From the NCBI GenBank assembly GCA_023376005.1, contig CM042157.1, forward strand, positions 68,360,107 through 68,424,106: DNA of 64,000 nt, given 5' to 3'. Below are positions 9,546 through 20,207 of the stretch, in pieces (position 1 is the first letter of the stretch; each line of letters starts with the position of its first letter). Origin of the DNA: Doryteuthis pealeii. Its lineage: Eukaryota > Mollusca > Cephalopoda > Myopsida > Loliginidae. The translations under genes and the position numbers were made by a program. The notes beneath the pieces are model-generated. The model was given only the letters and a program-made list of their open reading frames with translations. It did no database searches and had not been told where the DNA came from.

Positions 9546-10190
9546 AATTTTCAAAGATGACTCACGGACAGGGCTCGACATTAACGCCATCCCGTCATCC
9601 CGGGGGCGATAAAAATTACATCCGGGACAGTTTGCCGGGGCCGGTAAAATTTTTTCCTAAAAGTTAGTGCTACATTCCAATAATGGCCGTCCAGTGATTG
9701 CCTGAATGCTGACCACAAAATGAGGCTACAGCACCGCAGGTCTATTCTCAAAGCCATGTAATGAATAATGGTGGAGGGAGATAGTTTAAAAGGACTGAAT
9801 TATGTACTACTAACCCTACTCAGGGTAACTTAAAGTAAAAAAAGGATTTTCTTTTAGCTCAAAACACACTAGGAAATGGATTTTTTGTCCAAATATCCAG
9901 AATTATCACTGCTTCAGCTTTTCTTAATGTTTTATTACATGTTATTATGCTACTGATGACTGACAAGTATAGATGATGCTAATGAATTAAACAAAAATAT
10001 TTTGATTTTGGGACAGTCCAAACCCCATTTGGGACGGTTGATAATTTTTGTTCGGGACGGTCATGAAAAAAGTTAGATAATTGTTATTGAATGACTGGTA
10101 GATTTTTAAACTAAGAATAAATTGTTGCATAGTTATATGATATATGTTATAATTTTTGTGACCATTTTTAGGCTTCAAGTGAGAGCACTT
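9546..10190. other. Unclassified non-coding stretch with GGGAC motifs
   Basis: Recurrent CCGGGACAGTTTG, TTGGGACAGTC and GTTCGGGACGGTCATG motifs (about 9600-9650 and 10005-10070) suggest an old transposon fragment. No coding sequence was recognised. Confidence 0.3.
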
Positions 10191-10191
10191 T

Positions 10192-10858
10192 ACAGTGGAG
10201 ATCCCTTGTGTTAAGCAGAGACTGATCCTTAGTGAAGAATAGTTCGGTTGTTCCTCCATGTCCCTTAGTGTTGGGTAGAATCCTTTGGTTGTTCCTCAGT
10301 GTCCCTTAGTGTTGGGTATAATCCTTTGGTTGTTCCTAGGTGTCTCTTAGTGTTGGGTAGTATCCTTTGGTTGTTCCTTGGTGTCTCTTAGTGTTGGGTA
10401 TAATCCTTTGGTTGTTCCTTGGTGTCCCTTAGTGTTGGGTATAATCCTTTGGTTGTTCCTCGGTGTCCCTTAGTGTTGGGTAGAATCCTTTGGTTGTTCC
10501 TAGGTGTACCTTAGTGTTGGTAGAATCCTTTGGTTGTTCCTCGGTGTACCTTAGTGTTGGGTAGAATCCTTTGGTTGTTCCTAGGTGTACCTTAGTGTTG
10601 GGTAGAATCCTTTGGTTGTTCCTCGGTGTCTTAGTTTGGTAGAATCCTTTGGTTGTTCCTCGGTGTCCCTTAGTGTTGGTAGAATCATTTGGTTGTTCCT
10701 CGGTGTCCCTTAGTGTTGGGTAGAATCCTTTGGTTTTCCGGTGTCCCTTAGTGTTGGATAGAATCCTTTGGTTGTTCCTAGGTGTCACTTAATGTTGGGT
10801 AGAATCCTTTGGTTGTTCCTCGGTGTCCCTTAGTGTTGGGTAAAATCCTTTGGTTGAG
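10192..10858. repeat. 41-bp minisatellite, about 15 units
   Basis: The unit contains TTAGTGTTGGGTAGAATCCT then TTGGTTGTTCCTCGGTGTCCC; adjacent TTAGTG starts are 41 bp apart (for example 10265 and 10306). Variants alternate TAGAATCC and TATAATCC, CTCGG and CTAGG, and GTCCC and GTACC. The minus-strand frame reads as a 'TEEQPKDSTQH'-like peptide repeat because 41 is not a multiple of 3 and indels shift it; it is not a gene. The array is followed by the LTR-like promoter segment at 10925-11040. Confidence 0.9.
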
Positions 10859-10924
10859 CAAAGTCCTTGGTTGCAGGTCCATTCGTCAGTGGGCATACGT
10901 GCAAATGAACGGCTTTCAAGATTG

Positions 10925-11040
10925 GCCATTAAATAGTTAACTAACCATGAATTGGCTGGTTTTAATCCATGTGCGCACACAGTCTATAATTTTAAGTGGT
11001 GGACTTCAGCACACCTTACATAACAAAAACATTCCAACAG
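10925..11040 (+). promoter_or_regulatory. LTR-like promoter fragment, second copy
   Basis: It carries GTCTATAATTTTAAGTGG followed by CACACCTTACATAACAAAAA, paralleling 3296-3425. It lies directly after the 41-bp array, so the array may be the enhancer-like U3 repeat of a degenerate LTR element. This is inference from two diverged copies. Confidence 0.3.
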
Positions 11041-11484
11041 GTGGCGTTACTCCGATGGTTCATGCTTGGTCATGTGCTACTGACATCCAAAGAAGCACCT
11101 GCACAAAAATCCCTTGAAATTTGCTGTAATAGGGTCAAACAACTACCAGACACAAAGTGGCTGATACTGCACGAACTTGCTTGGTAAGCTGCTGACGGAC
11201 CTCCAAAATGCAAGCCAGTGAGGGAAGTAAGGACCCTCGCAAAGGAAAGGACTGAGGGGCTTTAAATGAGGAACGACTGAATGCTGCTGTTGGATGTTCT
11301 ATTTTCTATTACAGATAGAATTCAGTAAATCATTATCACCATAGAAACTACCGGGCATGAAAGGACCACTACTGCACAAACGTTCTTAGTAAGTTGCGGT
11401 CGGACCTCCAAAATGCTGGACTGGAACCCCAAAGATCTGGTAAGCGACTGAGGAAGCTAAGGGCCCTCACAAAGGAAAAGAAAA
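11041..11484 (+). mobile_element. Possible LINE fragment, heavily decayed
   Basis: Translated pieces such as LRWFMLGHVL followed by EAPAQKSLEI resemble the 'WxGHVLRMPxDxPAxK' box of LINE polyprotein C-termini. Two partly duplicated pieces (about 11160-11240 and 11370-11460) share GTTCTTAGTAAGTTGC- and CGGACCTCCAAAATGC-like segments. It is interrupted by MITE A3 and has many stops. Confidence 0.35.
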
Positions 11485-11700
11485 GGTTATTTCCTATAAC
11501 TCCAACCTAAAAAAAGGGGAACCACTCTGATTGATTGATAAATTATTTATTTATTTATTTATTTATTGATCTACTAGGAAAAAAGAAGACTGGGTTGGTT
11601 TAGGGTTAGTTTAATGGGAAAATAATGGGTAGATTAATTAACAGATAAAATTCATTCAGAGTGGTTCCCCTTTTTTAGGTTGGAATTATAGGAAATAACC
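11485..11700. mobile_element. hAT-like MITE family A, copy A3
   Basis: Ends GGTTATTTCCTATAAC and its reverse complement at 11685-11700. The interior has GGGTTGGTTTAGGGTTAGTT. Flanks AAAGAAAA and AAGGAAAA agree at 7 of 8 positions, consistent with an 8-bp duplication in a purine-rich target. Confidence 0.8.
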
Positions 11701-11863
11701 AAGGAAAAGACAGAGTAGCTTTAAATGAAGAAGTACTGAATGCTGCTGTAGGATGTTCCAAACTACTACAGCGGCAGAATACAGTAAACTCATCAAAATG
11801 CAGACTGGGAGCCTGTAAATCATCATCATCATCATCATCATCATCACATAGTTGGTTGGTAAT

Positions 11864-12372
11864 TTAATAATAATAATGAAATTTATTGTGTATAGTGCTC
11901 AGGTGCACCACAACTCATCAAAGTCTCATGTCAAGTACACAGAATAATGTATTAGTGTCAGGAACATGAACAGTTTACAGTAGTAATATGCATGTATGCG
12001 TGCGCATGTGTGCATATGTGTGTGGAGAGGGGCATCAGGTATGGTGTCGGCGGACTACAGGAATCATGGAGGCTTTGAAAGATTCAGTGCTTCGGCAGCC
12101 TACAACAGACGCGGACAGTTTATTCCATGTCTTCACAATTCTGAGCATGAAAAAATGTTTCCGAATGTCACGTGAGCAGTGCTGTTTTCTGACTTTGTAG
12201 GCATGCCCACGTGTGTTGGAAAGATGGAGATTGAAAAGGTGCTCAAGGTTGCTGTTGTTAAGATGATTAATGACCTTATGAGTGTTTACCAGGTCAGTTG
12301 CCAGATGCTGAAGTTTCAATGAATCCATTCCCAGGGCAGTGAGACGTTCAGAGTATGGTAGATGCCTGATGG
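11864..12372 (-). mobile_element. LINE J (jockey/CR1-like) 3' end
   Basis: The minus-strand frame (12328-12035) reads MDSLKLQHLATDLVNTHKVI, then NTRGHAYKVRKQHCSRDIRK, HFFMLRIVKTWNKLSASVVG and SFKASMIPVV. This is the C-terminus of a jockey/CR1-type reverse-transcriptase polyprotein (RTRGHxxKL...FFxxRVxxxWNxLP...SFK). It is 5'-truncated, with a 3' UTR and an AAT-rich tail at 11864-11885. Other copies: 13913-14303, 48731-49370 and the inverted duplicate at 51373-51914. Confidence 0.85.
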
Positions 12373-12439
12373 AGGGTATTTGCTACAGTTTGGTTAAAAA
12401 AAAACAAAAAAACTTGACGCTGTATTTGGAAAATAATCT

Positions 12440-12920
12440 TTTGTTTTATTTTACGCAGATTATTTTCCTGTCTATTTGCCCCCTATCACATAAAACATCT
12501 GAGTAAAATGAACAAGACACTGCTGGAGAAGCAAGGATGAACTCATAAGTGACATTCTCCAGTGGAAGCCAGTACATGGGCATGTCAGTATGGGTCATCC
12601 AGCAAAGATGTACATTGACCAGCTCTGAGCAGATACTGGATGCTGTGCAGAGGACCTATGCAGATTATCTTCCGGCTCACCTGCCCCCTATCACACAAAC
12701 CATCTAAGTAAAACAAACAAGACACTGCTGGAGAACCAAGGATGAACTCATAAGTGATGTTCTCTTATGGAAGCCAGCACATGGGCACACCAGTAGGGGC
12801 TGTCCAACAAAGATACAGATACTGGATGCTGCACAGAGGACCTCCTGAGGCAATGAGTGATAGGGACAGTTGGTGTGAGATTTCATGGATATCTGTACTA
12901 CTAGTGTGACATGATATTAT
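12440..12920 (+). mobile_element. LINE C-terminal fragment, two tandem copies
   Basis: Two direct repeats (about 12447-12662 and 12663-12920) translate in part to KDELISDILQWKPVHGH and PAKMYIDQL, followed by an ADTGCCAEDL segment. This resembles the 'RRxTxxYxDxLxxDTGxxxxEL' C-terminal box of LINE polyproteins. Stops and frame changes show decay. Confidence 0.5.
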
Positions 12921-12924
12921 TATT

Positions 12925-13060
12925 GATATTTTTTGCTTAAAGGCAGTTACAATACGTATATCGTATAAAATTCGATAATTAATGAAAATAATCTTGACAA
13001 GCAAACTTGGCAAATATTGCCCCCTACGTAGAACATCGTACAGCATCTGTTTCAACTTTA
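12925..13060. repeat. Half copy of the 13.3-kb inverted-repeat element
   Basis: TATTTTTTGCTTAAAGGCAG and ACGTATATCGTATAAAATTC at 12927-12975 match the left arm of the element at 13291-13521, without a right arm. Confidence 0.6.
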
Positions 13061-13290
13061 TTAAGTCTCATCAGTGATGTATACTTACGATTTCCCTCCG
13101 ACAGAAATTGAAACCGAGAACTCAGCACGCAGAGTCAGAGACTTTACCACTGGGCCACCGATACGCAGTAAACGATACATGCGAAATTAGCTTGTCATGG
13201 GTAAATACGTCACTATTACTACTACTATACAAAGCAAAGAGTGGACGTTGAGAAGATTGCAAATTTTAGGCCTATGCTCTGGCATGAGGA

Positions 13291-13521
13291 ATGAGATTAA
13301 GGTAATTTGCTTTTAGAAGCATTGTTGAGTAAAGTATATTATTATTTATATTTTTTTGCTTGAAGGCAGTTAGAATGCGTATATCGTATAAAATTCAATA
13401 ATTAATGAAAATTATCAAATTTTATACGATATACGCATTGTAACTGCCTTCAAGCAAAAAATATAAATAATAATATACTTTACTCAACAATGCTTCTAAA
13501 AGCAAATTATCTTAATCTCAT
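13291..13521. repeat. Inverted-repeat element, 113-bp arms and 5-nt loop
   Basis: The left arm 13291-13403 pairs with the right arm 13409-13521 with few mismatches. Arm motifs include GCTTTTAGAAGCATTGTTGA and TTGCTTGAAGGCAGTTAG. A (TA)n tract follows directly at about 13521-13553. There is no coding content, and the very short loop implies a strong cruciform or hairpin-RNA potential. Confidence 0.85.
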
Positions 13522-13523
13522 AT

Positions 13524-13552
<29 letters not shown>

Positions 13553-13554
<2 letters not shown>

Positions 13555-13760
13555 TTACCAACCCCACTGCATGAGCAGGATGCAACACAAAGTCAATTTC
13601 TTAAGCGGAGTTTAACAGGTTTGAATTCAGAGTTATCCTTCTCCTAGACTTGTTACCTAGCCAAGGTTAAGATCCCAGTCTGCCTTACTATTTACCCATA
13701 GCTGTTTTTAGAGAATTATAAATCATATCTGAGATAAATAGGAATTCACTGGGAATTAAT
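13553..13760 (-). mobile_element. tRNA-like SINE, family S2
   Basis: The reverse complement shares CTGTTAAACTCCGCTTAAGA, 'GGGCTC...GGTTAGG' and GTTGGTAAATATATAT with S2 copies at 15152-15431 and 26940-27215. Its tRNA-like head is missing here. Confidence 0.65.
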
Positions 13761-13869
13761 TAATCTAGAAAAGCAATTGTAAAATATCAACATTTTATAT
13801 GCAATCTTTTAATACATTAGAAATTTTAGATTTTCAATAAAATTCAGTATTACAAATTATTACATTATA

Positions 13870-14795
13870 GGAATTAACAAGAATATGCGCCCTCGGGCGT
13901 GTGTATTCAAGTTTTAATGTAATAATGATAATATTGAAATTTATTGCTCAGGTGCACCACAACTCATCAAAGTCTCATGTCAAGTACACAGAATAATGTA
14001 TTAGTGTCAGGAACATGAACAGTTTACAGTAGTAATATGCATGTATATGTGCGCGTGTGTGCATATGTGTGTGGAGAGGGGCATCAGGTATAGTGTCGGC
14101 AGATTACAGGAAGCATGGAGGCTTTGAAAGATTCAGTGTTTCGGCAGCCTACAACAGATGCGGGAAGCTTATTCCATGCCTCCACAATTCTGAGCGTAAA
14201 GAAATGTTTCCGAAACTCACGTGAGTAGTGCTGTTTTCTGACTTTATCGGCATGCTCTCGTGTGTTAGAAAGATGGAGATCAAAAAGGTGCTCAAGGCTG
14301 CTAATACATTAAATTAGAAAGACTAATGAAATTAAATAAGAATGCATATAAAAATATTAAACTTATCTTAATTATGTTTTAATTGGTTTCTATATAAAAT
14401 CATTCATAGGATTGATTTTAATACATTGGAGGATAAAACATATATTAGAGATCAATAACACCAAGGAATTATCTATTAAACCCGATTTTGTTAAAACCAG
14501 TATGCAAATTAACCACAGCATATATTATGTAAACCTTTTATCTTAGTGATGTATAAGATACGTTGCAGGATTTTAGATGCACTAATAATATGAGCTGTTT
14601 TGAGGCAAATTTAACACAGATTTCCATAGAGACATTGATAATAAATAAGATTTATTCTATGTATCAATAATTTTGATTATAAATTAAATACTCATTGATA
14701 AACTTAGGCAATTCCTGAGGATATTGTGACATAAGTAGTGAAGTAGTTTCGGTTTCAGACTGACACTGAATCTCCATTATAATAAGATTTTCGAA
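13870..14795 (+). repeat. Repeat R copy split by LINE J
   Basis: It begins with the conserved 5' motif TGCGCCCTCGGGCGTG (a small hairpin) and ends with TAGTTTCGGTTTCAGAC and CTCCATTATAATAAG. A LINE J 3' end on the minus strand (13913-14303) interrupts it. Confidence 0.7.
13913..14303 (-). mobile_element. LINE J 3' end, nested in repeat R
   Basis: Closely similar to 11864-12372 over the 3' UTR (TGCACCACAACTCATCAAAG, TAGTGTCAGGAACATGAAC) and the end of the coding region. It is shorter at its 5' end. Confidence 0.8.
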
Positions 14796-15151
14796 GTGAT
14801 GGTGCACATTATTGAAAGGTCTAATAAATATCTAATAAAATAGTTGACTTAAATTCTTATAACAAGGGAAATAACTCGTGTTTATTCATACTTTCTCTCA
14901 CTTATAAGATACCACTATGGGAATTCGTAATACTCTGATGATTATATAGTTACACTGAAAATACTAAAAAATATCTACAGAAAGTAAGCTAATTCCAAAA
15001 TTTACAAAGAGTGTGTGAACAGATATAGTGAATATGATATTTTAAAGAAAAAAAGTATTCATCCACGTCTTCATGAGGGTTATAGTGGGGACTTTTTCAT
15101 GGCAGACTTTGAATTCAGAAGCGTAATTTTTTTTACCATAGTCTACCAGAA
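14796..15151. other. AT-rich stretch with no recognised gene
   Basis: No coding sequence. Near its end (15108-15148) it carries a diverged end of the long-TIR element T (TTTGAATTCAGAAGCGTAAT and ACCATAGTCTACC). Confidence 0.4.
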
Positions 15152-15431
15152 AGATGCATGGTCTAATAGTTAGAGTTGTAGGAAATAGACTCGTCGACCC
15201 GAGTTCAATTCCTGGATGAAGCTGTTTGCATTTCACATGGCATTAATACCCTTGGGAAAGGTATGAATCCAATTCTCCCTCCAGCTATGGGTAAATATCA
15301 GGACAGACTGGGCTCTTTAATCATGGCTAGGTAACCAGTCCATGAGAAGGAACACTGAATTCAAACCTGTTAAACTCCGCTTAAGAAATTGACCTTTTGT
15401 CCCATTCTGTTCGTGTGGAGGGGTTGGTAAA
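15152..15431 (+). mobile_element. tRNA-like SINE, family S2
   Basis: The head contains ATGGTCTAATAGTTAGAGTT and a B-box-like CCGAGTTCAATTCCTGG. The body contains CATTTCACATGGC, CCTTGGGAAAGGTATGAATC and CTGTTAAACTCCGCTTAAGA, and it ends AGGGGTTGGTAAATATAT. It derives from a different tRNA than S1. Confidence 0.75.
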
Positions 15432-15559
15432 TATATATTTAATTTTCAGTTTATTTCCCTGCTGTTGGCTTGAATGATAAATGAACTTTTAGATCAGATA
15501 TTAAAGAGTGACATTAAACTGTGGTAAACTTTAAAAGCAATGGTGAAAATCAACTTATA

Positions 15560-16520
15560 ATTTATGCATGATATAAGCACATACTTTTATTCATTAACTC
15601 TTAATGTTCTATACAACCTCATTCCACCCGGTCAGAAGTCACATTCGTTTTCTTAGTCTGCCCTAAACAATAGCCTTTGTTTAAATGAAATATTAAACAT
15701 ATTTAGAAATCTTTATTTTAAGGGAAATATCTCAGGTTAACTTTAAATGAACAGGTCATTTTTTGATAAATCATTATAGGAATGGAGCTCTGGAATTCTT
15801 AACAGGATGTAAATAGATAAATATAAGATTGCTTTTAATACATTTGAGAATAATATGATGGTATTAGAAATCAGTAACAGCAATTAATTATTTATTAAAC
15901 CCAATTTTGTTAAAGACATTATGCAAATTATTCCACCATATAGTATGTAATTCTTTATTTCTTAGAGATATATGACAATATTTCAGGATTTTAAATGCAT
16001 TAATGATATGGGCCTTTCATGGCCTGTTGGACCGGTGGCTTCAGCCACTGGACTATTAATGTAAATTAACGACGTGATCCCAGGGGGCCTTCACCCCAGC
16101 CAACACCTTCCACCTTGATTTAAAGTGCAGGACTGGTTTGTTGCACCATGCCTGAGGCACTCCCCTTGGGGAGTAATGCTGACGGGATCTGTGCATTTTT
16201 TGCACCTGCCATCCCATGAGCTTCGGTTCGTGGGTGGTCCCAAATTAAATGACCTTGTGTCATACCCATATATGTGGGAAGCAAGGTAAATTACTTAATA
16301 ATATGGGCAGTTTTGTGGCAAATCTAACCCAGCTAGACTTTAATTGAGACATGGCTAATAAATAAGACGCTAATGCTATTTAAGATTAAATAATGACTAT
16401 TTCATAATCGTTGAGGATATAACTTAAATTTAAATTAAAGGAAAATCTTGATGTCAGTGGTGACATAGTTTTAGTTACAGACAGCCAGTTACCTAATCTC
16501 CATTATAATAAGATTTAATT
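15560..16520 (+). repeat. Repeat R copy with a nested GC-rich repeat
   Basis: R landmarks CATTATGCAAATTATTCCAC and the 3' end TAGTTTTAGTTACAGACAG plus CTCCATTATAATAAG are present. The copy is interrupted at 16013-16287 by repeat G. Confidence 0.65.
16013..16287 (+). mobile_element. GC-rich repeat G, SINE-like, with target duplication
   Basis: About 270 bp, GC-richer than the neighbourhood, shared with 28029-28292 (GTGGCTTC-GCC-CTGGACT, ATCCCAGGGGG, GCCTGAGGCRC, GACGGGATC, GACCTTGTGTCA). It is flanked by TTAATGATATGGGC and TTAATAATATGGGC, a 14-bp near-match that looks like a target-site duplication and implies retroposition. No clear A/B boxes were found, so the class is uncertain. Confidence 0.6.
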
Positions 16521-16762
16521 AAAAAAAAACAATGGGAGAAAAAAGTTGATTGAAATTTAATAATTAATTATTTTTCACTTCATGAAATACTTCGTTAAAC
16601 TTAAAGAAAAAAACGACGTTCTTCAGATTATTTGGCTGTATGTACCAACCAAACAAGAGTTGCGTCCCCTTGACGTGAATTTGAAAATGTACAACACGGT
16701 CAGTAAATCTATTTTGCTGTTTTTTTTCATTTTATTTTATCATAATAACACTTTCTGTTTTA

Positions 16763-16949
16763 GGTTATTTCCTATAACTCCAACATAAACAAAGAGGAAC
16801 CACCCTTGACTGATAAATTATTTATTTATTTATTGAACTACTAGGAAAAAAGAAGATGGGTTAGGGTTAGTTTAATGGGAAAATAAATAAATAAATTATC
16901 AGTCAAGAGTAGTTCCCCTTTGTTTATGTTCCAGTTATAGGAAATAACC
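16763..16949. mobile_element. hAT-like MITE family A, copy A4
   Basis: Complete GGTTATTTCCTATAAC ends with a GGGTTAGGGTTAGTTTAATG core. The flanks (CTGTTTTA and CTTTTTAT) match only in part, so the duplication has diverged. Confidence 0.8.
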
Positions 16950-17147
16950 CTTTTTATTTTAAGAAATAATAGCCACAAAACAGACGACATTTTAAAAAAT
17001 GATACAGCCACGTGAAAATGCACACATATTTAGCAATGCATCGAAATGGAATAAAAATTGAAGAAAAAGGAAAATAAGTAAAAAATGGAAATTAATTTCT
17101 AAAAGGAGTTTTAAAAAATGACTTTTGCATTGAAAGAAAAATAAAAG

Positions 17148-17312
17148 GGTTATTTCCTATAAGTCTAAAGGGAACCACTCTTGACTGATAAATTATTTAT
17201 TTCTTTTCCCATTAAACTAACCCTAACCCTAACCACGTCTTTTTTCCTAGTAGATCAATAAATAAATAATTTATCAGTCAAGGGTGGTTCCCCTTTGATC
17301 ATGTTAGATATA
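17148..17312. mobile_element. hAT-like MITE family A, copy A5, damaged
   Basis: The left end (GGTTATTTCCTATAAGTC) is intact. The core is CTAACCCTAACCCTAACCAC. The right end lacks the last GGAAATAACC and abuts the S1 SINE at 17315. It is 385 bp from copy A4. Confidence 0.75.
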
Positions 17313-17314
17313 TA

Positions 17315-17562
17315 GTAAAAGTAAAGTCGCCGGGGCGGCCTAATGTCGGTATCAGCCAATCAGCGAGGGAGTCTATCCCCTTTTCACTAGCGATAGACCA
17401 AGGAGATTGTTTTTGCATCTGAGGTGGAGCGCCACACATACCATCAGCTTCTTACTTTACCGCACAGATCCCTGTGCTACTCATAACGCTGAGTTGGCGA
17501 GGACTGGTATCGAACTAGGAACCTTGTGATTTCTAGCCAAACGCTCTACCGACTGAGCTACT
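17315..17562 (-). mobile_element. tRNA-derived SINE S1, full length
   Basis: The reverse complement has TAGCTCAGTCGGTAGAGCGT, AAGGTTCCTAGTTCGATACC, the GAAAAGGGGATAGACTCCCT body and the GGCCGCCCCGGCGACT end. It is inserted at or near the right end of MITE A5. Confidence 0.85.
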
Positions 17563-17689
17563 GTTTCAGAAGGAAAAGAAAAAAATTGAAGAAATAAGAT
17601 TGTTTGTGTAGGTTTCTACTATTTACTAATACGACTGGTTCAAACTTTTTCTGTTATTTGTATGTGTATTTATGAGATGAGGCTTGATA

Positions 17690-17905
17690 TGAATAATTAT
17701 GATATTTCAGACTGTTGTCCTCATCTTTATTGTGTATAAATACAACATTCAAGCCACTGCAATCTGATTTAGGTGTTTTTTATTTATCATTTCAATTACC
17801 TTAGAATAAGTAATCTTCAGACGATTACCCAGAATTCAAATGCAGTTTCGGAGCTTAATCGTTACTGCTCACTCAAGGGAGCTCCAAGCAGCATAAATGC
17901 CACCA
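17690..17905 (-). mobile_element. Penelope-like element terminus, subfamily 2
   Basis: The reverse complement of 2690-3035: ACAATAAAGATGAGGACAAC, AACACCTAAATCAGATTGC and CTCCGAAACTGCATTTGAAT are shared. No coding remnant was identified. Confidence 0.5.
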
Positions 17906-19320
17906 GACTTATTGACAAAATTGTCATTAGATATAGAAAAATTAAATGGAAGAACTTACCTATTCTAAAAACTGAAATTTCAAAATTTCGTTAAGAATGT
18001 CATCACTTGCATTATCCGATTAAGTTGGTTAGGTAATTGATAATGTTTGAAGATATAGCTCTTAAGTAAAGATATCAAACGTTTTAATAATTAAATTATC
18101 ATACTGTGGTATATCCACACGTCCTCCTAATCTTATTTAGTCCTAGAAAAAGAAATCCCCAATTTTAAAAACTCAGAGTTAACTCCCTTGAACTTGAGTA
18201 GTCTCCCTTATATTTGTTACTGTATAACTAGATACCACCAATTTTCCCTGTGACCCCCCCCCCCCATATTTAATACAATGAAACTTGCATAAGGTTAATA
18301 TCATTTTGAAAGCTTCTTGTCCATTCGAAAGAATAAACATTAAACAAACTCCTGATGATTAAAAAAAAAAATTCAGCTCATGGTAATAATGAAAATTATG
18401 AACAAAAAAAACAATGTTTACATTTTTGCACCATTAAATCAATTGAAATTTAACGTAGCCCCAAACAAGTTATGACTAGAGGCTTTTTTTTTTTTAATTT
18501 ATGAAAAAAACAATTAATGGTCTGATTTTTACGAAAATTCCAGAATTGCTTACCTTTTAATGAAAATATATTTGAAATAGTTTTTTTCCTAAAATATATT
18601 AGGGGAAATATTTTTTTACTAGGTCTACCCACCCACTATTTTATTTTATGAAATATGAAAAAATGAACCGACAAAAAACGATTTTTACTTTTTTTTCAAT
18701 AAAGATAAGAGTCTGAATAATTATATCAGAAGATTTTTATAAGTTTCAATGCCAGAGCTTTTTAGTAAAAGAACCATAAATACAGAATTCTACTAAAAAA
18801 TATCAATAAAGAAACTGTCCCTGTTGTTTAAAAAAAAAAAAAAGAAAAAGAAAAAAGGACTTTTACTTATTTTTCAAGATAACGGTGAGTAATTTTTCTC
18901 CAGTCGGATAATTTGGTCTTTGAATTAACTGTTTTTCTTTGTAGCAACTCTTTATGTTCGTTATTTCTTTTTTGCGAGATTTTTAAAAAAGTTAAAACAT
19001 ATTCACGTTTTTTCCTTCAATATGCCTAAACTGATAACGTAACGTATTTTGGTGGTACCTAGTGATAACTGGGCCATAATTTGACTACCGCATTGAATAA
19101 TAATATTAAACCTTTTTGTCTCATTAATCTGCATAAACCGCAATGTTTATCCACTTAAATTTTTTGTGTTGCAATTTTTCACTTCACCAGAATTCACCAT
19201 AACAACATCATTTCTTATGACGTTGTCATGGTAACTTCACCGCCACTCGAACGGAACAAACAACCCAGTCTATTACACTACTAATTGTGGCATTTTTTTT
19301 TAAAGAAAAAAAAAAAAAAA
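17906..19320. other. AT-rich stretch without recognised genes
   Basis: Homopolymer-rich A/T DNA with a C9 run at 18256-18264. A solo arm of the element at 19323-20125 lies at about 18050-18135 (CATACTGTGGTATATCCACA). No coding signal. Confidence 0.4.
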
Positions 19321-19322
19321 AA

Positions 19323-20125
19323 CTAGCAGGACCTGTGAATATACCACAGTATGATAGGGCCGGTTTAGCTCAGTCGGTAGAGCGTTCGGCTAGGAATCAT
19401 AAGGTTCCTAGTTCGATACCGACCCTCGCCAACTCAGCGCATGAGTAGCACAGAGATTTGTGCGGTAAAGTAAGGAGCTGATGGTAGGTATGGCGCCCCA
19501 CCTTAGATGCTAAAATAATCTCCTTGGTCTGGCGCTAGTGAAAAGGGGATAGACTCCCTCGCTGTCTGGCTGATACCGACTTTAGGCCACCCCGACGACT
19601 ATGATAATTTAGATATTACAACGTTTGATATGTTTACTTAAGAGCTATTACTTCAATATATAAAAAGTATAATCTTGATTTAACTCTATCACTCTTTTTT
19701 TTCTTTCCTTTTTTTTTTTCACCTTTTCATTATGTTCAATTGAAACAGATTAGCGTTATCGCTTCTGCGCGTTCACTCCTCTCTCTCTTTCTTTCTTTTT
19801 GTTTCTTTCTTATTATATTTTTCCGTGTTGTATGTGCTATTTCTCCCCTTTCTTTCTGTATAATAAAAATGGAATGGTCTGTTATTTAGTTCCTTAATCT
19901 TCCGACCGTTATCATCTTGCAACACCCACTGGTTAAAAATAAGATCATCCAATTCGTATAAGATGAAATGCAAAAATGTAAATCCTGATTATCTGGCCGA
20001 ATTCTTATTTCTTATGAGCGTCGTCACTTCAGTTTAATAATGGACCATCCCTTAAAGTAAATATATCAAACGTTGTAATAATTAAATTATCATACTGTGG
20101 TATATCCACAGGTCCTGCTAGTGAA
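19323..20125. mobile_element. TIR element containing a nested SINE
   Basis: The left end ACTAGCAGGACCTGTG (19323) is the reverse complement of the right end CACAGGTCCTGCTAGT (about 20108-20123). The arms continue through CCACAGTATGATAATTTA and AACGTTTGATATGTTTACTT. The S1 SINE at 19357-19599 is inserted in the left arm. Excluding it, the element is about 550 bp. No transposase was found. Confidence 0.65.
19357..19599 (+). mobile_element. tRNA-derived SINE S1 with 7-bp target duplication
   Basis: Full S1 with TTTAGCTCAGTCGGTAGAGC and AAGGTTCCTAGTTCGATACC. It is flanked by TATGATA at 19350-19356 and 19600-19606, and removing one copy restores the continuous arm of the host element. This proves a retroposed insertion. 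Confidence 0.88.
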
Positions 20126-20207
20126 GGAATAAAATGACTGGAAGATTCAGAACGTCAGATAAAGAATAAACAATTTCACTTTCTTTGTTTAATGGTATGT
20201 AATGAAA

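Noticed and set aside
10192..10858. Regular short repeats that could suggest a CRISPR array
   Set aside because: Units are contiguous with no unique spacers, and the context is a eukaryotic genome; this is a minisatellite.
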